A stretch of 64,000 nucleotides of DNA from Valencia hispanica (GCA_963556495.2 OY747710.1:36663000-36726999); one strand, 5' to 3'. Shown: positions 23,197 to 35,029, counted from the first letter of the stretch. Program-made: numbers and translations. Notes: a model not told the origin generated them from the letters alone.

Positions 23197-24609
23197 TATT
23201 TTTGGCCATTTGAGGTCTTAACAATTTTCACCCAAAAATAACAAATTTACAGACAGATCAGCATAGTTTACATAGGTGACATAATTCTTTATTAGTTTTA
23301 AAGTTTTCAACTGGAAAGTGATGGCATGAATGTTGACGTTTTTCAAAATCTGATGTTAAAAAGCCTTTCAGGCTCAAATGAAATCTGACTAGAACTATAT
23401 CTCAGTGGTAAATTTTCTCTTGGAAGAAAAAGATAAGAAACTCATCTCTTTTTCCAATCTCAATCCATTTTTAGAAACCTTTCCTGGCTTTATTCTGCTT
23501 CTTGATGCGACAATCAAAACCGTTTTTATCTCACAGTGCCGTTGCAATTGTGCTCTTACCTACAAAGGTTATTTCTTCTGCTGATCTAAGCTCCAAGTGC
23601 AGTCTCCATTCAACTAAACCCTTGTTCTCCTCTGTGTAGTTTCATGTCCCTTTCCAGATGATGAAGAGAATGTGGTTACAGTAGCTCTGGCTCTGAAGTC
23701 GACTCGGATTAATCAACAAGCTTAAAATGTCCTCCAGCAGTGGATGGAAGCTCTGCACAGGAAGAGAAAACAGTGGCACAATAGGGTTTAGTTAATGGAT
23801 AGGCAGCGCTGTTGAAGACCTGGTGAAGAAAAAGGTGGGAGACTGACCTGTTGTTCACTGGGAGCATACTGACAGGAAACAGACTACTAAGTGACATGGT
23901 GGGCCGGCGGTGGGTGTGAGACTGAGCCTGACCCCTTTATCAGGAAACAGCATTGGGCTGCCGAGTCCAGACTGCCACAGCACAAATCACGCAGCCGCCT
24001 GGCAGTAAAAGAATGGAATTCAGCACAAGCTTGAATTCACACTCCCAGCCAAATGGCAGCCTGGTGGAGAGAAAATAACGGCTTTCAGATCAGTATCGCT
24101 CATATCAGTCGATAAACATAACGGGTTTTCACCTGTGCCATCAAATTTTCTATTGCACAGGGGGGGGGGGGGAGCTTTAAGCTGGCTGGCTCAAGATGAG
24201 TTTTGTTTTTTTTCTTTTTTCCTCCAACTGTTGGCAGGCAGCTAACCTGAAGAAAAACAAATCATAACCCACCCCAGTGCTGAATGAAAGCTGAATCTTT
24301 CATCCAACTGTCATGGCAAGGTGGCAAATAGCCACAAAAAAAGCACAAAAATCAACAGGTGTGCTTTAAAAAGCTCAACATGATCAAAACTAACTAAAAC
24401 GGGTACACAGCATGTGTGGGCCCTGTTTTTTAATGATATGATGCATGCTATTTTGTGAATAATTTATGAACAGCTCACACTCAGCTAATATTTATTTATG
24501 CAGGACTAAAACACAAAGTGTGCATGTTTGTTTCATTCACCAGCTAACACAAGGTCAAGGGCCAGGGCAGGCCCTTAGACAGTCTCCATCTGGCCCTGGA
24601 TACACTCAA
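23197..24609. other. Intergenic stretch, no gene recognised
   Basis: No exon or transposon was recognised. A G run lies near 24160-24172. Open frames here are short and featureless. Confidence 0.5.
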
Positions 24610-24915
24610 ATACATCAATCTATATCAACTGTCTATACCCACTTATTAATGAAGGCAGGTGGGTGGGTGGATGCTGATGCCTACCTACATCAGTCATTGA
24701 GTGAGAAGCCAGGGTACACCCTGGACAGGTTGCCAGAACATCGCAGTGCAACATACCACAGCCATGCATACCTGTGGGAGAAAGCCGACATACCCGGAGA
24801 GAACTCACTCATGCACAGGGAAAACATGCAAACTCCCTGCAGGCCAGGATTCGAAACCTAGGACCTTCTTGTTGCAAGACAAAAGTGCAACCAACTGCAC
24901 CACAATGCTGCTGTA
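24610..24915 (-). mobile_element. tRNA-derived SINE (V-SINE-like)
   Basis: On the minus strand the head reads like a tRNA: an A-box region GTGGTGCAGTTGG and a B-box-like GGTTTCGAATCCTG about 35 bp later. The body contains the GTTTGCATGTTTTCCC block conserved in fish V-SINEs, and the 3' end shows a degraded GTGGATAAT/CATC tail. The tRNA head is a SINE promoter and not a functional tRNA gene. Confidence 0.75.
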
Positions 24916-25009
24916 CTGAAATCCAGCATATACAAATAAAGATAAATAAATTCATATTTTATCAGGGTATCCTAAGTTGCAGGTCTGGCATCTAAATGTG
25001 TTTCATTTC

Positions 25010-25010
<1 letters not shown>

Positions 25011-25060
<50 letters not shown>

Positions 25061-25061
25061 G
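25011..25061. repeat. (CAGA)n microsatellite
   Basis: Nearly 13 perfect units of the tetranucleotide, directly abutting the start of the Tc1 relic that follows. Confidence 0.95.
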
Positions 25062-25672
25062 TGATTAACTGAAACAGAAACAGCTGCTTAGGAGGCTTTA
25101 AACTGGGTGATGAACAGCCTAACTCTGCTACCAAGGTGAGGTTGTGGAAGATGGTTTCATGTCATGGGAAGATTAAGCACAGCAACAAGATACAAAGTAG
25201 TTATACTGCATCAGCAAGGTCTGTCCCAGACAAAGATTTCAAAGCAGGCTGGGGTTTCAAGATGTGCTGTTCAAGCTCTTTTGAAGAAGCACAAAGAAAA
25301 GGGCAATGATGACGATTGTAGACGCAGTGGTCGGCCAAGGAATCTTAGTGCAGCTGATGAAAGACACATCAAGCTTATTACCCTTTGAAATCGGAAGATG
25401 TCCAGCAGTGCCATCAGCTTAGAACTGGCAGAAACCAGTTGGACTCTGGTACACCCATCTACTGTCCAGAAAATCTGACCAGAAGTGGTCTTCATGGAAG
25501 ACTTGCAGCCAAAAAGCCATACGTCTGACCTGGAAACAAGGACAAGCAACTCAAGTATGCACAAAAACACAAGAATTGGGGTGCAGAACAATGGCAGCAG
25601 GTGCGCTGAGCTGACCAACAAGATGACAGTTTTGATACGGTCCTTATTGCTTGTTGAAATATGCAACAATTT
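25062..25672 (+). mobile_element. Tc1-family transposon, 5' half only
   Basis: A Tc1 leader (CAGCTGCTTAGGAGGCTTTA, then ACTCTGCTACCAAGGTGAGG) precedes the start of a transposase at 25164. The sequence fades out near 25672 without a catalytic domain or right terminal repeat. Confidence 0.8.
25164..25670 (+). pseudogene. Tc1 transposase N-terminal half, broken
   Basis: The frame opens MGRLSTATRYKVVILHQQGL and continues through KISKQAGVSRCAVQALLKKH (first helix-turn-helix) and RRSGRPRNLSAADERHI (GRPR-like hinge). It is stopped by TGA at 25386-25388, where arginine is expected, then reads on as NRKMSSSAISLELAETS with the second helix-turn-helix. A further stop and frame change follow. DNA-binding domains are thus recognisable, but the DDE catalytic domain is absent. 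Confidence 0.8.
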
Positions 25673-25827
25673 CTAAGACTGTAAGTTCATTAAGCAAGGG
25701 AACAACGCCAGCACAAACAGCAATAATAATAATTAAAAGATAACACAATTTAGGATAAATACTTTTTTACTTTTTTTGAGAAACTGTGGTAAAAACATGC
25801 TACTAGTGATCATTCATGCATCCATTA

Positions 25828-26116
25828 TCCATACCCATTCAGTGCCAATCTCCAGCAGTCACTGCGTGAGAGGTGAGGTACACCCTGGACAGAGACACAC
25901 AGCACAAACAACCATGCATACAGACACTCATACCTAAGGGCAAATAACAGTTATCAGTTGCCCTAACAGTCATGTTTTTGGACAGTGGGAGGAAGTCGGA
26001 GGGCACAGGGAGAACATGCACTTCCCCATGCACAAAGATCCCAGGCTGGGATTAGAAACCAGGACCATCTTGCTGCAAGGCAACAGTGCTACCAACTTCG
26101 CCACTGTGCAGTGCTA
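25828..26116 (-). mobile_element. tRNA-derived SINE (V-SINE-like), second copy
   Basis: The minus-strand head has an A-box-like GTGGCGAAGTTGGTAGCAC and a decayed B box GGTTTCTAATCCC. The body includes AGGGAGAACATGCAC on the plus strand and the left end a CATCCATTATCCATACCC tail. TGATCA occurs on both sides and might be the remains of a target duplication. It is in the same orientation as the copy at 24610-24915. Confidence 0.75.
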
Positions 26117-27158
26117 TTATTGATCACATTAAAGCTTAATGGGACTATTGAACATCACTTTAAGAACAATAACTAAGTGTTTCACTGTCCACGGTTAGGA
26201 CTTGAACCAAAAGTTGGAAAGTATCTCTTCAGGTTGTTGTCAACATAAAAAGAAACTGGTCACCACCAAATGCTCACCTTCTCTGAACTAATCTAGCACT
26301 TCAATATGAAATCATACATTTCTGTTCTTGAAGTATAACTTTAACTTTTTGTTTGCATGTACACAGCCACTGGCTGGATGTTTTCCTGTTAGCCAGAGGG
26401 TTCTCTCACACAGGTGGGGGGTTCATGTGTCACACTACCACACCTTTGACAGTTAGAAATTCTCCCACCAACTTCTGTCTTCTTTTCTTTAAATAGCAGC
26501 TCTCTACCTTAGAACAGCTCGGTGTTGGAGGTGCAGCTAGGTGAATTTCTTTTCATTTGGACAGAGCCAGACTTGTGGCTGACTGCTGCTCAGGTCTGTC
26601 TGTTAAAGCACAAAACCTACTCCAGCTAGTTTTTCTTCATACTGTATTCTAGTGAGGCCTTCAACACTATAACTCAAAATGTCAACATTACTCTTTTTAA
26701 GACGTGTAAGGGCTCTTTAACAGCGCTGTGTTCTTTCGTGCTTTCATAGCTTTATCCTGATATGCGTGCTCAATGTGTTAATCCTTATGCTTAGGCATTC
26801 AATCATCGTCATGGTTTTTTTTTTCACCCCTTCGATCCCTTGCTCTGTTGAACTCAGGATGAAAAGAAATGAGACCTTATTGGTTAACTTTGAGTATTCA
26901 CCAGACCTAGATGTGGAAATTACAGAAAATTGTCTTAAATATGCACACCTAGTGGCACAACCTTTTTTATATCCTTTCATTATGTATGATTACACAGACA
27001 ATACAGGCGGTAGTTTTAAGGGAATTTAACACACAGCAGGTAAATATGTGATGAGTGCAAACAGAAGGCAGTTTTGCCCTAATGCTCCCTACTAGGTATA
27101 TATTTAGAAATAAATATTTTTATATGTGATGTTGTTGTTTTCACCCTGATGTTGCACA
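26117..27158. other. Intergenic stretch, no gene recognised
   Basis: No transposase, exon or RNA gene was recognised. The 87-codon frame at 26766-27029 has no domain I know and no supporting signals. Confidence 0.5.
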
Positions 27159-27331
27159 CAGGGCTCTGAAAAAGTTTTTTTTCCTTTTAAAGCAATTGTT
27201 CTGTTTTTCCATTTTGTGGTAAATTTTATAGCAGACAAAGATAATCTGAGTAAATACATATAGTAGTTTTCAAATAAGAATTGTATTTATTAAGTAGAAA
27301 AGCCATCCAAACAAACCTGGCCCTATACAGG
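27159..27331 (+). mobile_element. Older Tc1 relic, left arm
   Basis: It begins CAGGGCTCTGAAAAAGTTTT, like the CAGTGCTGTGAAAAAGT terminus of a common fish Tc1, and includes GCCATCCAAACAAACCTGGC as in that family's terminal repeat. It is followed directly by the younger Tc1. The matching interior piece resumes at 28954. Confidence 0.6.
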
Positions 27332-27566
27332 ACAGTGTTGTGAAAGTATTAATCAATTGTTATTATTCATATCATCAATCAATGAACTTTTCCACATTTT
27401 GTCACATTACAGCCACAAACATGAATCAATTTTATTGGAATTCCACGTGAAAGACCAATACAAAGTGGTGTACATGTGAGAAGTGGAACGAAAATCATAC
27501 ATGATTCAAAATTTTTTTTACAAATAAATAACTGAAAACTGGGGTGTGTGTAATTATTCAGCCCCC
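27332..27566 (+). repeat. Left terminal inverted repeat of the Tc1
   Basis: TTTTCCACATTTTGTCACAT, ACGAAAATCATACATG and TAATTATTCAGC reappear as reverse complements in 28746-28953. Long repeats of about 200 bp are typical of the Sleeping Beauty-like (IR/DR) group. Confidence 0.85.
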
Positions 27567-27722
27567 TTTGGTCTGAGTACAGTCAGTTGCCCATAGACAT
27601 TGCCTGATGAGTGCTAATGACTAAATAGAGTGCACCTGTGTGTAATCTAATGTCAGTACAAATACAGCTGCCCTGTGACGGCCTCAGAGGTTGTCTAAGA
27701 GAATGGTGGGAGCAACAACACC

Positions 27723-28741
27723 ATGAAGTCCAAAGAACACAGCAGACAGGTCAGGGATAAAGTTATTGAGAAATTTAAAGCAGGCTTAGGCTACAAAAAG
27801 ATTTCCCAAGCCTTGAACATCCCACGGAGCACTGTTCAAGAGATCATTCAGAAATGGAAGGAGTATGGCACAACTGTAAACCTACCAAGACAAGGCCGTC
27901 CACCTAAACTCACAGGCCGAACAAGGAGAGCGCTGATCAGAAATGCAGCCAAGAGGCCCATGGTGACTCTGGATGAGCTGCAGAGATCTACAGCTCAGGT
28001 GGGGGAATCTGTCCATAGGACAACTATTAGTCGTGCACTGCACAAAAGTGGCCTTTATGGAAGAGTGGCAAGAAGAAAGTCATTGTTAAAGGAAAACCAT
28101 AAGAAGTCCTGTTTGCAGTTTGCCACAAGCCATTTGGGGGATACAGCAAACATGTGGAAGAAGGTGCTCTGGTCAGATGAGAGCAAAATGGAACTTTTGG
28201 CCAAAATGCAAAACGCTATGTGTGGCGGAAAACTAACACTGCACATCACTCTGAACACACCATCCCCACTGTCAAATATGGTGGTGGCAGCATCATGCTC
28301 TGGGGGTGCTTCTCTTCAGCAGGGACAGGGAAGCTGGTCAGAGTTGATGGGAAGATGGATGGAGCAAAATACAGGGCAATCTTGGAAGAAAACCTCTTGG
28401 AGTCTGCAAAAGACTTGAGACTGGGGCGGAGATGCACCTTCCAGCAGGACAACGACCCTAAACATAAAGCCAGGGCAACAATGGAAGGGTTTAAAACAAA
28501 ACATATCCATGTGTTAGAATGGCCCAGTCAAAGTCCAGATCTAAATCCAATCGAGAATCTGTAGCAAGATCTGAAAACTGCTGTTCACAAACGCTGTCCA
28601 TCTAATCTGACTGAGCTGGAGCTGTTTTGCAAAGAAGAATGGGCAAGAATTTCAGTCTCTAGATGTGCAAAGCTGGTAGAGACATACCCTAAAAGACAGG
28701 CAGCTGTAATTGCAGCAAAAGGTGGTTCTGCAAAGTATTGA
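27723..28741 (+). pseudogene. Tc1 transposase, two inactivating changes
   Basis: It would encode about 339 residues, the usual Tc1 length. The ATG at 27723 opens MKSKEHSRQVRDKVIEKFKA. Helix-turn-helix regions (KKISQALNIPRSTVQEII and the RTTISRALHKSGL region) flank a RQGRPPKL hinge. The catalytic residues are in LWSDESKM (first D), FQQDNDPKHKA (second D) and SPDLNPIENL (E), that is, a DD34E triad. One T is missing from the T run at 28195-28198, shifting the frame. A TAG at 28562-28564 replaces the tryptophan expected after IENL. Everything else to the stop at 28739-28741 is readable, so it became inactive recently. Confidence 0.9.
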
Positions 28742-28745
28742 CTCA

Positions 28746-28953
28746 GGGAGCTGAATAATTACGCACACCCCACTTTTCAGTTATTTGTAAAAAATGTTGG
28801 AACCATGTATGATTTTCGTTCCACTTCTCATGTGTACACCACTTTGTATTGGTCTTGCACGTGGATTTCCAATAAAATTGATTCATGTTTGTGGCTGTAA
28901 TGTGACAAAATGTGGAAAAGTTCAAGGGGGCCGAATACTTTTGCAAGCCACTG
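28746..28953 (-). repeat. Right terminal inverted repeat of the Tc1
   Basis: Reverse complement of the left repeat with high identity. It lacks the AT-rich insertion seen in the left copy and ends GCAAGCCACTG. Confidence 0.85.
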
Positions 28954-29240
28954 AAAGTGAATCATCCAGGTGTTTGCAAAATATCCCAGACAAGCATCTA
29001 GAGTACAGCAGACCTCACTTGCCTCAGTTAAGATCAGTGTTCATAATTCAACAATAAGATTAAACTGGGACTCAATGAGATCCATGGGAAGCAAAACAGC
29101 AAAATGTTACTCTAAAAGGTTTTAGAGTGGTCTAATCAAAGTCTGGACTTAAATCCAATTCAGATGCTATGACATAACCCAAAACATGGCCTTCATATGT
29201 GAAAACCCTTACGTGTTGCCAAAGTAAAACTGCTGTATTC
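28954..29240 (+). mobile_element. Older Tc1 relic, right arm
   Basis: Contains AGACCTCACTTGCCTCAGTT, then CATAATTCAACAATAAGA and, after a deletion, TCTAATCAAAGTCTGGACTT and CCAATTCAGATGCTATGACA, all in Tc1 transposase order on the plus strand (the last equals the PIEMLW region). It belongs to a different subfamily from the element that splits it. No right terminus is visible. Confidence 0.65.
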
Positions 29241-29455
29241 TGAAATAATAATCATCAGAATGCTCATTTCATGTATATATTCATAACCCCTTCAGTTGCT
29301 GAGTAACTGAATCTGAATACAGACTGCTGGGATTAAGAGGGTGAAGAACAACAGACCTCAGAACATGAACAATGGAAAAAATGAGTTTACTATTTCAGTG
29401 GAAAAAGTGCAAAACAAGATGAAGGCATTTTTAACTAGTTTTTAGCTATGGCGCC
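29241..29455. other. Short unrecognised stretch
   Basis: AT-rich spacer between the Tc1 relic and the hAT-like element. Confidence 0.4.
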
Positions 29456-29463
29456 ATTAACTG

Positions 29464-30155
29464 CAGAGGTCGGTAGAATAGCCAAAAATTGTACTCAATT
29501 AAAAGTAAAACTACTTCAACATAGAAGTAGAATTAAAAATTAGCTGTGCAAGAGCTTACTCAAGTAAGAGTGAAAAAGCATTTGGTAAAAAAGAATAACT
29601 GATCATAAAATCTGATCAAACATTTAAAAATGCTGTCATCAAACAAACAAAAAATATAAATTTATGTGCAAATTCTGGTACTTTGAAGAGTAAAATGAAA
29701 AAACGTATACAACAAATAACCTATTTCCCAATATAAAGCTTAAGAAATTTATAATTACACTGGTTATTAAAACAGGTTAAAGTTCGTCCAGCGACAATAT
29801 CCAATGTTTACTGAATCCACCTGAGCTCCAAATGCCTCAACAGGCCCAGAAAATTTAAAAATAAATTTAGAACTACAAAGCTGGTGTAGAAACAAGAGGT
29901 CTCACTGTAGCATTTAAAGTGTAGGTATGTGTTGGGTGTGTTTTTGATTAAAACATGTTTGTTTTTCATTTGGCAAAGTTAATGCAGTGATTAGAGTATG
30001 GAGAAGTTTTACTTAAGTTTAAGAGTATTCGTACTTCATAATATTACTCAATAAACGTAAAAAGTACAGTGCAGTAAAACAAGTCCTAAAAGTTTTTTTT
30101 TTTTTTTTTCAAAAGAGTCACTGAAGTAAAGGTAACTAGTTACTACCCTCCACTG
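29464..30155. mobile_element. hAT-like non-autonomous element with 8-bp duplication
   Basis: 692 bp with short imperfect inverted ends: CAGAGGTCGGTAG at the left and, reverse-complemented, CAGTGGAGGGTAG at the right. It is flanked by ATTAACTG (29456-29463) and ATTAACTT (30156-30163), an 8-bp target duplication with one difference. The interior has the CTCAAGTAAGAG and TTACTTAAGTTT style of sequence common in fish hAT-type short elements, and an 18-nt T run. No coding capacity. Confidence 0.75.
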
Positions 30156-30163
30156 ATTAACTT

Positions 30164-33100
30164 TAACATCTCCTCTTTATTTTTTCAATTTTAAATATTC
30201 CGACTTTGTGTGACACCCTACCAACAGGCTGCCATTGTTTCCAAATCTGCCATTTTCCATATTGGAAAAGGTTGAAAGTTCAATACAGTGAAATGAGGCA
30301 ATGTTCTGTGATCCTGTTAGCATTCCTGATTCTGCTCTTTGTTGCTCCTCTATAGAGATTCAGACTTAACTCCTCACTTCTGATCGTTTTAAAAATTAAA
30401 ACAAAGCCAGCTTTAAATATTTGTATAAACCACAGCAAACATCTATCTTGTATTTTCTCTTTTCAACACTAAAATATCTCTCTCCACGCTCCACAGGCTT
30501 CTGCAACAAGCTCTACCTGTATATTTAAGCTTCAAGTAATATGTTATTAGCCAAACCAAGAAACATTTATTGATATTAGAACTTGTGAGAACACTAAAAC
30601 TTTTTTTTTATCATTTTAGTGCGTAGCTAGCTTCCAGTGTAAAATCTTTCAAATGTCACCCCCTCCAACCCAGAATCGTGGCATTGGACCTATGGTTGAA
30701 TCTGTGGATGACTGGCGTCAGAATCAGGTCTGATACCCATCTTCAATTGTATCACCCTATTCTCAATAAATTAAATCCTAATGTATTAAAATGAAGGTTT
30801 TCAAACGTAGATTAATCCAAACGTCTTCGTAGCAATTATGTTTAAACTTGAATGATGCCATTTCAAGAATTATATTAAACAAAGAGCCATCTACATAACT
30901 TATTGCGGTTAAACGCTGACAACATAAAGCTTTCATTTTCTTTCCTTTAACATCGCTATTGTTGACTTAGAAGCTTTAATGCTCAAAGATAACAGACATC
31001 AATGATAGTGGGGGGTCTGCAGGTTCTGGTTTATCTTTGGTCTCCTTGCTCTTTCAATATTGTGCTACTTCCTGTGAAACATTTTAGAAGTCATGTGGCA
31101 AACAAAACCTCTGCTTTTCTGAGGGTTTATAGAAAAGCTATATTTGTTGTGCACACATGTCTGCTATTACTGAAGGCCTGTACAAAATCATTTCTAGTAC
31201 AAACACATGTACAGTTAAGTTAAAAATGATTCAGATGGTATATTAAGGTTTAACAGAATCTTTGAGTTTTACCACCATGTTTTGTTTTTCTGGTTGGAAA
31301 AACGTTAATGTTAACGATTTGGAGTGGTGCAGTTAGAGTCCAGAGTTGAATCTGACAAAGAAACTCTGGAGGGTGCGAAAAATTAGGGTGATGGCAAGGA
31401 GGTCGTCTAACCTTAAAGACTTTGAGCTGTCATGCCAATAAAGATTTTTCAGTTGATGATTGCCAAGGGTAGACATTGTTTTTGACTAGCAAATTTTTAA
31501 TAAAATGTAAATAACCACAAAAAAATGCTCCTTCTTTTATATTTCTTACTATCTTTTGCCTGTCTCATTCCTTATCAGAAAAACCTTTTTGGTTAAATGA
31601 AACTTTTGAATCTAAATCCATCATTGATATGAAAAATTCTTTCTGCAACAATATTCAATTTCTAATAATACGTTTATAGATTATATTGTGCATTATGATA
31701 AAAATGTATTTTTGCTGGATTTCACTCTCTTCTTGGGTAACCATGGAGATTTGAAAAGTAATGAAAAAGATCTCACATTATAAAATTGATTGGAAATAAA
31801 GCCAAGTGTATAAAAAAACTCAGATCTATATATTTTTTCTGGCATAAATGTCCAGTGCGCATAACTCCAACAGATGTGCTATATTTTATTCATAAAAGGT
31901 GTCAAATCAGCCATGTACACTATAATCAGTCTAATATAAGTAGGGTAAAGCATCCAGATGACATAAATGTAAAAGGCTGGAGGTAAGTTATTCTGAGACA
32001 AGCTTGCTAACAGCAATTTCTGACAATTTTGAAGGTCCTGGAGTCAAAAGATGCATTTGGAATAAGCAATTTCAGCTGTGTGTGAATTTAGCCCTGTGGA
32101 GCCCACAGTAAACTGTTTGGAGAAATGCTGACACTTCAAAAAAAATTACAAGCACTTGTCCTTGGCCCATGACTCTCTAGCGGGAGGATTCAAGAGCGTC
32201 AACCTGGTTTTCTGTAAATCACTTACCTGCGGGCCATCATGCCCTTAACAACAGCCCTGTTACGGCTGCTATAAGCTTACGCTCTATCACACCCCCACAG
32301 TAACAGGTCGTCAGCTGCATTCGAGTGCTGCAGCATCACCCCGCAGGTGGCATGGAAGAAATCAAATTAAAATATTGTAGGAGGGAGTAAGAGCACGGTG
32401 CTGCATGTTCAACAGCGTCTGCTTTGTTTACCCTCTCTGCTGCCGAATGGCGCTTCTCAACATGAGCTGCAGTTGGTAGATAGGCATGAGGCGTCCTGGG
32501 GCTTTGATTTGCACAGCATTTGTCATGCACTTTGGTATGTGCGGTTCAGGTCACAGGTGGCCAGAAAAAAAATAATGTGATCGAATGTCAGTGAAGTCGA
32601 TGGAACTCTCAAAGGAAATAATTCTGAGGCAAATAACAAAGTTCAGCGCCTTGGTATCCACATCTGTTATGGTCAAAATCTGAGTCCTGAGGGAGAGAAG
32701 AGGAGAAATGTAAGATGTATAATAATCTGTCCTCTCAAGCTGTTAGATAATGTAGTGGATTCATCCAAAAGGTCACTGGGAACACTTAATTTCGTCAACA
32801 TCAGTGCATGCAAAAAAATTACAAAATAAAGATTTGAACTGACAGAGCAAAACATAACACCCACCAAGGGACTGAAGGTCTTGAATTCTCCTAATATGCT
32901 TGTGGGATGCTTCATAAATAGATGAAAAGAGATAAGCAGATGAAAAGCAGAAGGGAGAAAGCAGAAATAATACAAGTCCGGGTATTAACTATCCAGTATT
33001 TAAAGACCCGATTTGTGCTTTCCATTGGATGTGTCCCTGTATACACTCATTTCAGTGGCATTCAGAGGGCACTGCAATGCAAAAGATCATCATTAGAATT

Positions 33101-34081
33101 AGTTCTCCCCAAAAGATACTAATGGAGCAGTACTTTCATTACCCTTTCAAATGAAGTATCATAATTGAGAGCCTCCCCTTTTGAGTGGTTTCCAATCGAA
33201 TAAGGCAAATGAGATCCCCACATGTCTCTCTCAGACACAATGATGTTTTACTAGATTTTTTGCATTACATCATAAGAAAAATAGAAAAACAGATGCAGTA
33301 AGGGACCTTATTTACTCAATTGAAATGCATGAAATCTATGTGCAAATGTTAGACCAAAGTCATGCATGCAAATTGTTCTTTCTTTACAAATCCCAGTGGA
33401 TTCATCATTACTCAAGCGCTTGTGGACACTTCCTCAATTTATCATTTTCATACAAAAAGTCTGTTTGAGCCACATGTCGCATGACACAGTCGTGAGAAGA
33501 AGAAGAACAGAGGAGAAGCAATTTCACAGAAAGGAAAGTGGCAATGGTCATTGGAATTTTTTAGAAAAGAAAATTTGAAGAATATGCAACATTTTATTGT
33601 GTCAGTTTTGATATCAGAGCAAGGACACAAGCATGAGGAAAAAAAACGAAGGAGACTGTCAACTCCAAGAGAGAGAAAAAAAAAACATTGGAAAAGTATA
33701 AACAAAAAACAGCTGGGTAATTTCTTCAACATAAATGTTGTGTTTAAGCTGGTGGGAAAGAAGCTGGAAAATTAACCAAATATTTGGTCCAAACATTTGA
33801 CAAGAGAGGGAATGTCCTCATTTTGTACAGACCACCATTTTTGAAACTGTACAAGGACCTCATCAGACTTCACTGAACCTCTTCCTCAGGAGGAAATACG
33901 AAATGATTAGGTGGGAAAAGGGTGCGGTATAATAATGTTAATGTCAGTGGGTTACGGCAAAGGTTTAGTTCATTCGAGAGAACAAGGGGGTTTCGCTTGA
34001 AATAACACAAACCTTTTATCTGATAGGTAGTTAGTGGTATCTAACTCTTTTAGCAGAAAATCTGATCAACATAGACAGGCT
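30164..34081. other. Intergenic stretch with one candidate non-coding element
   Basis: No gene recognised. The block at about 32160-32590 has much higher GC and complexity than its flanks (for example GCAGGTGGCATGG and GGCATGAGGCGTCC) and could be a conserved regulatory element. This is a composition-based guess. The rest is AT-rich. Confidence 0.4.
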
Positions 34082-34132
34082 GAATAGAATAGAATAGAAT
34101 AGAATAGAATAGAATAGAATAGAATAGAATAG
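34082..34132. repeat. (GAATA)n pentanucleotide repeat
   Basis: Ten perfect units plus one base. It sits at the 3' end of a minus-strand LINE fragment and may be that element's tail, expanded. Confidence 0.95.
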
Positions 34133-34692
34133 ACCAGTGACAAAGTGACAGGCAAGTAAAAACACACGGATACAGATGAAATAAGAGATAATAAAAATGA
34201 GATAGCGACTTAACACTAAGGTCAAAAATACAATGTAAAATAAATTATACTGCTTCTGTGTTGAGCAAAAAGACTATTTGCAAGAATACGAAAGCCTGTG
34301 CAAAGAATAACTTCAATGTGAACAACTTATTGGGTGTTTTTGGAGCAGAAAACAGCTGCCGAGATGTATTACCTACAAATATGTCCCTTTGTGCATTTAG
34401 GTTTCAGCAGCCTCTCACTACAGGAGCTCTGCAGTTTTGTAACAGAGTCATGCATTGTCCAAGAGTGATGATTGTTTTTTACAAGAGTTTTCTTGTCTCC
34501 CAATTTCAGCACTGGGTCAAAGGGATGTCCCATCACAGCACTGGCCTTTGAGATAAGCTTATCCAGCCATTTGCTTTCAGCTGTTGATAAGCTGCTGTTC
34601 CAACAGGAAACACCATAGAAGATGGCCAATGCCACCACTGAGAAGCTATATTTGTATGCATTGGTTTCTTGGCGGTGGGATTTAACTTGCAT
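34133..34692 (-). mobile_element. LINE 3' fragment (CR1/L2/Rex1 group)
   Basis: The minus-strand frame at 34369-34692 includes FYGVSCWNSSLSTAESKWLD, KLISKASAVMGHPFDPVLKL and SSCSERLLKPKCTKGHICR, equivalent to the C-terminal domain after the reverse transcriptase in fish LINEs (compare FYKSVLESVI...LNNLIKKAGSVLG in the LINE at 5973-8870). It is truncated at the 5' side. The 3' UTR runs to the GAATA repeat. Confidence 0.7.
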
Positions 34693-35029
34693 ATTAGTTT
34701 TGACTGTATCTTTTTAATAATTAAATTATACTAAGAGTTTTAACCAAAATGCATGAAGGAGGACAAAACATGATTATTTTATGACCATAAATTACTGAGA
34801 AGGAATTCTCTGTTTCTGATTTGCATTACAACTTCGTGGTGAATAGACATCACTATTCATGTACAGTGCAAAATATGACTGCACTAAATCTAGTATCTAA
34901 TTCTGAATGTATTTTACCATTGTTGGGAAAATCTGAGCTGAGTTTGATTGTGTCCAGTTAAAAAATTTGAATACTTTGATCAGACCTGACAACTAGATAA
35001 TTGTACACTGAAATTCTTCGAATTGGCTG
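34693..35029. other. Unrecognised spacer
   Basis: AT-rich sequence of about 340 bp between a LINE fragment and a SINE. Nothing recognised. Confidence 0.45.

Larger units (their letters stand above)
27332..28953 (+). mobile_element. Nearly intact Tc1 transposon nested in an older Tc1
   Basis: About 1.62 kb with long inverted terminal repeats (27332-27566 and 28746-28953) around a transposase gene. Both ends read outward as CAGTG...AAAGTATT. The left repeat has an extra AT-rich insertion near 27352-27380. The flanking TA dinucleotides expected for Tc1 are no longer clear on either side. The transposase carries only one frameshift and one stop, so this is a fairly recent arrival. Confidence 0.9.

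Noticed and set aside
25271..25669. 132-codon minus-strand open frame
   Set aside because: It is the shadow of the Tc1 transposase half that reads on the plus strand.
24610..26116. tRNA-like A and B boxes taken as tRNA genes
   Set aside because: The heads do not fold into a clean cloverleaf and continue into SINE bodies with SINE tails.
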